Assembly: GCF_009769735.1 (NCBI RefSeq)
Contig: NZ_WSRO01000002.1
Coordinates: 7,737,001 to 7,801,000 of the forward strand
Direction: 5' to 3'
Length of the DNA stretch: 64,000 bases
Source of the DNA: Streptomyces sp. BA2
Lineage (GTDB): Bacteria > Actinomycetota > Actinomycetes > Streptomycetales > Streptomycetaceae
Position 1 is the stretch's first letter, and each line of letters begins with the position of its first letter. The notes below the pieces were generated by a model. The model was not told the DNA's origin. It worked only from the letters and a program-made list of their open reading frames with translations, and searched no databases. The position numbers were made by a program, and so were the translations under genes. Positions 58,661 through 64,000 of the stretch are shown here, in pieces.

Positions 58661-59965
58661 CTAGCGGTCCAGTTCTTTGTGCGCGGTTTCCGGGAGCTTG
58701 AGATAGACCGCTGACGACGCGAGGCAGAGCACGGCCACGTACCAAGGGAAGAGGCCCGGGTTGCCCATTTCCTTGAACAGGGTGCCCATGTACGGGGCTG
58801 TGCCGCCGAACAGGGCGACGGTGAGGGAGTACGGGAAGCCGATTCCCGCGGCTCGGACGTGGGCGGGGAAGATCTCCGCGTTCACGGCCGCTGAGATCGA
58901 TGTGAAGCCGGTGAGCAGCACCATGCCCGCGCACTGCACCAGCAGGAGCGAGCCGAACGAGCCGTTCAGGGAGCGCAGCAGCGGCACGCTCAGGACGGCG
59001 AAGCCGAGTCCGAAGAAGAGAAGGAGCGGTCTGCGGCCGAAGCGGTCGGAGAGCAGTCCGCCGACCGGCTGCAGCAGCGCGAAGAACGCGAGCGAGAGGG
59101 TGCCGGAAAGCAGCGCCTGGCTCTTGCTGATGTCGGTGTTCAGCTCGGCGTACGTCGGAAGGTACGACGTCCACGTGTAGTACGCGATCGTGCCGCCGGC
59201 CGTGATGCCGCAGATCAGCAGGGACTGGCGCGGATAGGTGCGCAGGGCGTCGAACAGGCCGGGCCGTTCGGATTTCTCCTGGGGCGCCTGATGGGTCTCG
59301 TGCGCGCCCTGCCTGATCCAGAAGCCGACCAGGCTGAGCACCGCGCCGATGACGAACGGCAGCCGCCAGCCCCAGCCGTCCATCTGCCCGTCCGAGAGCG
59401 TGCCGACGAGCAGAGCCGCGATCCCGGAAGCGGCGAGCTGGCCCGCACTCGTCGACACGTACTGGAAGCTGGAGAAGAGACCGCGCCGCCCGGGCCCCGC
59501 GGACTCGACGAGGAAGGTCGTCGACGCCGCGAACTCACCGCCCACGGACAGGCCTTGGAGCAGCCTGGCCAGGACCAGGACGACCGGAGCCAGCACGCCG
59601 ACCGACGCGTAGGTCGGCGTCAGGCCGACCAGCAGGCTGCTGCCGCCCATCAGCAGGATCGTGACGGTCAGCGCGGCGCGCCTGCCGCGCCGGTCGGCGA
59701 CCGCACCCATGAGCAGGCCGCCGACCGGACGCATGAAGAAGCCGACCGCGAAGACGGCGAATGTGGAGAGCAGCGGTACGAGGGAGTTGCCCGAGCCCTT
59801 GGGAAAGACCTGGTCGGCGATGTACGTGGCGAGGAACGTGTACGCGTACCAGTCGTACCACTCCACGGCGTTGCCCACCGAAGCGGCGAGCAGCTGCCGT
59901 ATGGGGCGGCGGGCGCCGGCGGGGAGTGTGTCGGGCACGGGTTCGTGCCGGTGTTGCTGTGTCAT
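58661..59965 (-). CDS. MHS-family MFS transporter (ProP/metabolite:H+ symporter type)
   Basis: 434 residues from the ATG at 59965. Twelve helices. The MHS marks are AASVGNAVEWYDWYAYTF at the start, GFFMRPVGGLLMGAVADRRGRR in loop 2-3 and LLQGLSVGGEFAASTTFLVESA. This family includes the osmoprotectant symporter ProP and several organic-acid carriers. Being one gene away from the carnitine operon, it could import carnitine or betaine, but it is on the opposite strand and separately transcribed. Confidence 0.85.
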   Translation of the reverse strand: MTQQHRHEPVPDTLPAGARRPIRQLLAASVGNAVEWYDWYAYTFLATYIADQVFPKGSGNSLVPLLSTFAVFAVGFFMRPVGGLLMGAVADRRGRRAALTVTILLMGGSSLLVGLTPTYASVGVLAPVVLVLARLLQGLSVGGEFAASTTFLVESAGPGRRGLFSSFQYVSTSAGQLAASGIAALLVGTLSDGQMDGWGWRLPFVIGAVLSLVGFWIRQGAHETHQAPQEKSERPGLFDALRTYPRQSLLICGITAGGTIAYYTWTSYLPTYAELNTDISKSQALLSGTLSLAFFALLQPVGGLLSDRFGRRPLLLFFGLGFAVLSVPLLRSLNGSFGSLLLVQCAGMVLLTGFTSISAAVNAEIFPAHVRAAGIGFPYSLTVALFGGTAPYMGTLFKEMGNPGLFPWYVAVLCLASSAVYLKLPETAHKELDR

Positions 59966-60043
59966 GATCGCGACCATCCCCCGGCAGGACCCTCCGCACA
60001 CGTCCGGCGTGTGCGGGGTGTGTTCGGAGCGGGCGCGCGCGGG

Positions 60044-60922
60044 TCAGCCGGTCGTCGGCCTGTACGAGTACACCGACGTCGTCACCAGACACGGCACCGG
60101 AGGCACGACCTCGGCGCGCAGCGTACGGCGCTGGGAGTCGTAGTCGACACCCTCCGTCTCGAACGTGCCGCGGCAGATGCTCCGTTGAGGGACGGCGAAC
60201 AGGCTCGTGACCTTGCCCGTGACGGGCTTCCCGTCGAGCGCGTGCTCCAGGTCCACCTGGAGGACGGGCCGGTCCTCGGGCCACAGCTCCTTCGACGCGT
60301 CGTTGGACGCGCACACGAGGCGGGTCTCGGAGACGAAGTCGCAGCCCTGGATGTCACGGACCGGCTTGTCGAGCGAGATCTGGCCGGCCTGGGGGAGTGC
60401 CCCACCGGTGGGCGGGGTCGAGGAGTTGAGGAGCGGGGCGGGGAAGACCTGGAGGCGGTTCTGGTCGCCCCACTCACCCGACACGAGCCACTGGTTGTCG
60501 GGCGAGAGGGCCGCGAAGGAGTTGTTGAGCTTCTCGCCCGCGTCGAGTTGGTGCTCGTAGAGGTAGCGCTTCCCGCCCGGCGTCGTGACGGCGAACATCT
60601 TCGACTTCGCGTCGTCGCCGCCCTGATAGGCGTCGACGGTGTGACCGGCGGCTATGTCCGGGTCGCCGACGTGACTCCAGCCCTTGACCCGCAGGTCGAG
60701 CGGTATCGAGGCGAGGCCACGGTAGAGCAGGCTGCCGTCGGCGCGGCTCGCCAGGCCCTGGCTGCCGGTGAGGGAGTTGACGGACGAGACGCCGGACTCC
60801 TGCCAGCCGCCGGGGGATCTCGGGGCGGTGTCGGCCGAGGCGCCGGTGCCGGTCGCCACCGTCAGGGCGAGGGCGCCGAGCAGGGCGGCGGATGCCTTCG
60901 CTGTCGTCTTGAGGGATGTCAT
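60044..60922 (-). CDS. Secreted protein of unknown function
   Basis: 292 residues. A clear Sec signal peptide (SAALLGALALTVATGTGASA) is cleaved after residue 30. The mature part has Trp/Gly/Asp-rich blades (ALSPDNQWLVSGEWGDQNRLQVF) that suggest a beta-propeller, and four cysteines. No enzyme motif is recognised. It is monocistronic, divergent from the GH4 gene. Confidence 0.75.
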   Translation of the reverse strand: MTSLKTTAKASAALLGALALTVATGTGASADTAPRSPGGWQESGVSSVNSLTGSQGLASRADGSLLYRGLASIPLDLRVKGWSHVGDPDIAAGHTVDAYQGGDDAKSKMFAVTTPGGKRYLYEHQLDAGEKLNNSFAALSPDNQWLVSGEWGDQNRLQVFPAPLLNSSTPPTGGALPQAGQISLDKPVRDIQGCDFVSETRLVCASNDASKELWPEDRPVLQVDLEHALDGKPVTGKVTSLFAVPQRSICRGTFETEGVDYDSQRRTLRAEVVPPVPCLVTTSVYSYRPTTG

Positions 60923-61059
60923 GGTGCGCTGCCTCCGTGGGGGGTCGATCGCTGCCGGGCAATCGTACGTAACGTGACCTCTGTCGACGGTTGAGTTCTG
61001 ACAGGTCGACAGGTATGTGTGCGCCGGTCGCGCCGGTTCCGACAGAAGGTGGTTGAGAC

Positions 61060-62412
61060 GTGAAGCTGGTCATTCTCGGTGGCGGCGGATTCCGCGTTCC
61101 GCTCGTGTACGGGGCGCTGCTCGGCGACCGTGCCGAAGGCCGGGTCACGGAGGTCGTGCTGCACGACCTGGACACGGGCCGGCTCGGTGCGGTCGCCCGC
61201 GTACTGGCCGAGCAGGCGGCCGGGGTGCCGGACGCCCCCGCCGTCTCGGCCACCACCGACCTCGACGAGGCGCTGCGGGGCGCGGACTTCGTCTTCTCCG
61301 CGATCCGGGTGGGAGGTCTGGAGGGGCGAGCTGCCGACGAGCGGGTCGCCCTCGCGGAGGGCGTCCTGGGTCAGGAGACGGTCGGCGCGGGCGGCATCGC
61401 GTACGGCCTGCGGACCGTTCCCGTCGCCGTCGACATCGCGCGGCGGGTGCGGCAGCTGGCCCCCGACGCCTGGGTCATCAACTTCACCAACCCCGCGGGC
61501 CTCGTCACCGAGGCGATGTCCCGGCACATCGGCGACCGCGTCATCGGCATCTGCGACTCGCCGGTGGGCCTGGGCCGCCGTGTGGCACGCACGCTGGGCG
61601 GCAACCCCGACGAGGCGTTCATCGACTACGTCGGACTCAACCACCTGGGCTGGCTACGGGGCCTGCGGATCGCGGGACGCGACGAACTGCCGCGGCTGCT
61701 CGGCGATGCGGAGCTCCTTGGCTCGTTCGAGGAGGGGCGGCTGTTCGGCGCGGAGTGGCTCCAGTCGCTGGGGGCCATCCCGAACGAGTACTTGCACTAC
61801 TACTACTTCAACCGCGAGGCGGTCCGCGCCTACCAGGAGGCGGAACAGACACGCGGGGCTTTCCTACGTGACCAACAGGCGCGCTTCTACGAGGAGTTGG
61901 CACGGGCGGCTGACGGGGCTCCGTCGTCGGCGCTGAAGGCGTGGGACGCGACGCGTGCGGAGCGTGAGGCCACGTACATGGCCGAGAACCGCGAGGCCGC
62001 GGGCGTGGGGGAGCGTGCGGCCGAGGACCTTGAATCCGGGGGGTACGAGAAGGTCGCCCTCGCCCTGATGCGGGCGATCGCGCGGGACGAGCGGACGACG
62101 CTGATCCTCAACGTCCGCAATCGCACGACCCTTTCGGCGCTGGACGCCGAAGCGGTGATCGAGGTCCCGTGCTCCGTCGACGCCAACGGCGCGCATCCCA
62201 TGGCCGTGGATCCGCTGCCCGGTCACGCGACGGGGCTTGTGTGCGCGGTGAAGGCGGTGGAGCGAGAGATCCTCTCCGCGGCGGAGAGCGGCTCACGCAC
62301 CACGGCGGTGAAGGCGTTCGCGCTGCATCCGCTGGTGGATTCCGTGACGGTGGCGCGGCGATTGGTGGAGGGATACCGGGCGGCGCATGCGGGGTTGGGG
62401 TACTTGCGCTGA
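61060..62412 (+). CDS. GH4 family glycosidase (6-phospho-beta-glucosidase-like)
   Basis: 450 residues, GTG start. GH4 enzymes use NAD+ and a divalent metal in a redox elimination mechanism. The dinucleotide fold begins LVILGGGGFRVPLVYGALL; the metal ligands are in VIGICDSPVG (Cys) and GLNHLGW (His), and the NFTNPAG motif is present. The C-D-S form and the sequence EYLHYYYF point to the beta-glucosidase (BglT/CelF) branch. No PTS genes are nearby, so the phosphorylated substrate must come from elsewhere. Confidence 0.87.
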   Translation: MKLVILGGGGFRVPLVYGALLGDRAEGRVTEVVLHDLDTGRLGAVARVLAEQAAGVPDAPAVSATTDLDEALRGADFVFSAIRVGGLEGRAADERVALAEGVLGQETVGAGGIAYGLRTVPVAVDIARRVRQLAPDAWVINFTNPAGLVTEAMSRHIGDRVIGICDSPVGLGRRVARTLGGNPDEAFIDYVGLNHLGWLRGLRIAGRDELPRLLGDAELLGSFEEGRLFGAEWLQSLGAIPNEYLHYYYFNREAVRAYQEAEQTRGAFLRDQQARFYEELARAADGAPSSALKAWDATRAEREATYMAENREAAGVGERAAEDLESGGYEKVALALMRAIARDERTTLILNVRNRTTLSALDAEAVIEVPCSVDANGAHPMAVDPLPGHATGLVCAVKAVEREILSAAESGSRTTAVKAFALHPLVDSVTVARRLVEGYRAAHAGLGYLR

Positions 62413-62420
62413 GGGTTCCC

Positions 62421-62501
62421 TGCGGGGCTTGGGCGGGAAAGCTTGTTCGTCCAGGGGCGGATGCGGGGTGATCGGGTGGGTGGGCGGAAGGGCTTGTTCG
62501 G
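62421..62501 (+). repeat. Long GGGCGGGAAAGCTTGTTCG repeat, copy A
   Basis: Two degenerate units (TGCGGGG...GGGCGGGAAAGCTTGTTCG, then TGCGGGG...GGGCGGAAGGGCTTGTTCG) in tandem. Copy B, in inverted orientation, lies at 63521-63602; about 50 bp align with only five or so differences. Confidence 0.75.
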
Positions 62502-62559
62502 TCACGTGGGGCTGCCGGGGGCCATATGGGTCTGACAACAAGGCTGAGATGATCACCGG

Positions 62560-62949
62560 ATGAGTCCCGTCATCTCCATAGGATCCGCCGCCGCCCGCCC
62601 CTGCACACTGGTCGTGTGCCGGGGCTGCTGCTGCGGCAACTCGCGGAAGCACCCCGGTACCGACCACGCCTGGCAGCTCGAGCGGATGCGGGCCGCCGCC
62701 GCGCAATCGGCGGGGCGGTTCGCGGTGCGTACGAGTGAGTGCCTCGGGCCCTGCGGGCAGGCGAACATCATCGTCGTACAGCCCTCCCGAGAAGGACGCA
62801 GGCGAGGTGGCCGAGCCGTCTGGATCGGCTTCGCCATGGACGACGACTCGATCGACGAGATACTCGCGTGGGCCGGGGCGGGCGGGCCGGGCATCGCCGC
62901 GCCGTCGGCGGCACTCACGCTGCAGGTGGTCGATCCGCGGAAGACCTGA
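62560..62949 (+). CDS. Thioredoxin-like [2Fe-2S] ferredoxin domain protein
   Basis: 129 residues. Cysteines sit in VVCRGCCCGNSRKH near the start and SECLGPCGQANIIVV further on, the pattern of the thioredoxin-fold [2Fe-2S] ferredoxin family (C-x-n-C ... C-x3-C). Its redox partner is unknown. It is convergent with the FBP gene, 3 bp apart, and both lie between the inverted repeat copies A and B. Confidence 0.8.
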   Translation: MSPVISIGSAAARPCTLVVCRGCCCGNSRKHPGTDHAWQLERMRAAAAQSAGRFAVRTSECLGPCGQANIIVVQPSREGRRRGGRAVWIGFAMDDDSIDEILAWAGAGGPGIAAPSAALTLQVVDPRKT

Positions 62950-62952
62950 GGG

Positions 62953-63468
62953 TCAGGCCGCCGCCTTCGAGCCTTGGAGGACCTTGTCGACGAAGCCGTG
63001 CAGGTTCGCCGCGGTGCGCGCGTTCTGCTCCTCCAGGGTGAGGCTTTCCTCGAAGCGGCGGGCCAGCGCGGTGGTCTTCTTGCCGCGTACGTAGAGGGAG
63101 CAGGCGAGGTCCGCGCAGATGTAGATGCCGACCGAGTTGCCCTGCCGGCCCGCGGGGCCGGAGAGGGGTGCCACGAGCAGCGTGATGCCCGAACCGGACT
63201 GCGGGGTCACGCAGACGGAGCAGATGCTGGACTTGAGCAGGCTCTTGCGTGCGCCGGTCGAGGCGCGCAGTGCGATGCCTACGTACTCGCCGTTCCGCTC
63301 CGTCACGATGTAGCCGCGGTCCGGGGCCTTGGGGTCCCGCCAGCCGAGGAAGTCCAGGTCTGACCAGGGGGTGTCCGGGAAGCCCGCAGGGAGAGTGAGT
63401 CTGCGGGCTTCGCCCTTGGAGCAGTTGACGAAGGACGCGCGGATCTCTTTCTCGCCGATAGGTTCCAT
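62953..63468 (-). CDS. FBP domain protein (EF-G-binding, treble-clef zinc finger)
   Basis: 171 residues from the ATG at 63468. A zinc finger of C-x2-C (SSICSVCVTPQSG) and C-x4-C (IYICADLACSLYVRG) spacing is the FusB/FBP treble clef that binds elongation factor G. In staphylococci such proteins (FusB) release EF-G from the ribosome and give fusidic acid resistance; in streptomycetes the role is untested. The N-terminus is EKEIRASFVNCSKGEA. Confidence 0.78.
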   Translation of the reverse strand: MEPIGEKEIRASFVNCSKGEARRLTLPAGFPDTPWSDLDFLGWRDPKAPDRGYIVTERNGEYVGIALRASTGARKSLLKSSICSVCVTPQSGSGITLLVAPLSGPAGRQGNSVGIYICADLACSLYVRGKKTTALARRFEESLTLEEQNARTAANLHGFVDKVLQGSKAAA

Positions 63469-63520
63469 GATCCGGAATTTACCAACCGGGCCGCTGCCCC
63501 GTCCTCCCCTTTTTTGCTCC

Positions 63521-63602
63521 CCCACCCACCTGCCCGTTCACCCCGCATCCGACCCTGAACGAACAAGCTTTCCCGCCCACCCACCCGATTGCCCCGCAGC
63601 GA
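63521..63602 (-). repeat. Long GGGCGGGAAAGCTTGTTCG repeat, copy B (inverted)
   Basis: The reverse complement of 63521-63602 aligns with copy A at 62421-62501. It lies upstream of the FBP gene. The 63469-63796 interval contains only this repeat and the hairpin described next. Confidence 0.75.
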
Positions 63603-63640
63603 CCATCGATCGGCTGCAGTCGGCGACGCGCGCGAGGGGA

Positions 63641-63739
63641 CGTGCCGGTATGTCTGCCCGGAGCACGGCTCCCGGAGGCTCCGGTGCCGAAGTAGCCCGG
63701 CGGCCACGGGACGATAGCGAGGACGGACATACCGGCGCG
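63641..63739. other. Long imperfect hairpin of about 99 nt
   Basis: GCCGGTATGTC (63644-63654) pairs perfectly with GACATACCGGC (63726-63736), and the stem extends 3 bp outward with one wobble pair. The loop is GC-rich and can fold into smaller hairpins (CCGGAG.../CTCCGG). It is non-coding; it could be a structured RNA element or a miniature inverted-repeat element. Confidence 0.5.
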
Positions 63740-63796
63740 GCCCCGCACCACACACGCACCAGCCCCGGCGCCCCGCCCCAGCCCCGCAGGGACCCC

Positions 63797-64000
63797 TCAG
63801 CCACCCCCGCCCCCACCCCCCACCGGCACCCGAGCCGACAGAAACCGAGTCCCGCAGCGCAGGCTGAACCCCAGCGACTCGTACAGCCGGATGGCATTCG
63901 TGTTCTGCGCCGACGTATGCAGGAACGGAGTCTCCCCGCGGGCGCGGATCCCGTGCGCCACCGCCAGGATCAGCCGCGTCGCAAGCCCCTCCCCCCGGTA
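63797..64000 (-). CDS. GNAT family N-acetyltransferase, C-terminal part (cut by window edge)
   Basis: The last 67 residues are present. YRGEGLATRLILAVAHGI contains the acetyl-CoA pyrophosphate loop (R-G-x-G-x-A), and HTSAQNTNAIRLYESLGF is the usual final strand and helix of GNAT enzymes. The tail is a poly-glycine stretch. The start lies beyond the right edge. Confidence 0.8.
   Translation of the reverse strand, partial: YRGEGLATRLILAVAHGIRARGETPFLHTSAQNTNAIRLYESLGFSLRCGTRFLSARVPVGGGGGGG

Overview
The window looks like a chromosomal segment of a Streptomyces species. It has very high GC with strong third-position bias, a two-domain geosmin synthase, a DUF5753/DUF397 regulator pair, an excalibur-domain secreted protein, an F420-type LLM oxidoreductase, and many ATGA/GTGA operon overlaps. 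About 55 genes or gene fragments can be supported. No rRNA or CRISPR array was seen; one tRNA is present.

Layout. 1-1.8 kb: the end of an aldehyde dehydrogenase and a DUF2254 membrane protein. 1.9-8.3 kb: tRNA-Leu(GAG) followed by a decayed accessory stretch. It holds remnants of an N-6 DNA methylase, a lipoprotein, a DUF5753 regulator without its HTH, and an EcsC protein, around an apparently intact McrBC type IV restriction pair. 8.3-13.8 kb: an alanine-dehydrogenase-family N5-(carboxyethyl)ornithine synthase homologue, a MarR/MFS divergent pair, and a response regulator whose kinase survives only as its last 55 residues.

13.9-28.7 kb: a complete catecholate siderophore locus. The minus-strand operon runs fepB-entA-entC-entE-entB(isochorismatase)-ArCP-entF-mbtH-PPTase, nearly all with overlapping stop/start codons. 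It is flanked by a plus-strand Fes-type esterase and a plus-strand FepD-FepG-FepC importer. EntF is a single C-A-T-TE module whose ten specificity residues read DVWHFSLVDK, the serine code of E. coli EntF, so the predicted product is enterobactin. A strong iron box lies between fepB and fepD, and a weaker one lies before fes.

28.9-44 kb: an IS5-family element with a -1 frameshift signal sits at the stop codon of an M20 amidohydrolase. After it come a VWA/AAA pair, an HxlR regulator, an SRPBCC/LLM pair, a methyltransferase, a stand-alone cytochrome b (QcrB-type), a metallophosphoesterase and geosmin synthase.

42-54.3 kb: a glycan-foraging locus. It has a GH85 endo-beta-N-acetylglucosaminidase, a divergent LacI regulator, a five-gene peptide/oligosaccharide-type ABC importer, a GH29 alpha-fucosidase without a signal peptide, and a secreted GH84 beta-N-acetylglucosaminidase. 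The gene content points to salvage of core-fucosylated N-glycans or glycopeptides. This is the most novel-looking system in the window.

54.6-60 kb: a carnitine-to-glycine-betaine operon (dehydrocarnitine cleavage enzyme, L-carnitine dehydrogenase, betainyl-CoA thioesterase) behind an XRE-TetR fusion regulator, with an MHS-family transporter nearby. 60-64 kb: a secreted protein of unknown role, a GH4 glycosidase, a [2Fe-2S] ferredoxin-like protein, an FBP zinc-finger protein and the end of a GNAT acetyltransferase. Dispersed repeats and a long hairpin lie among them.
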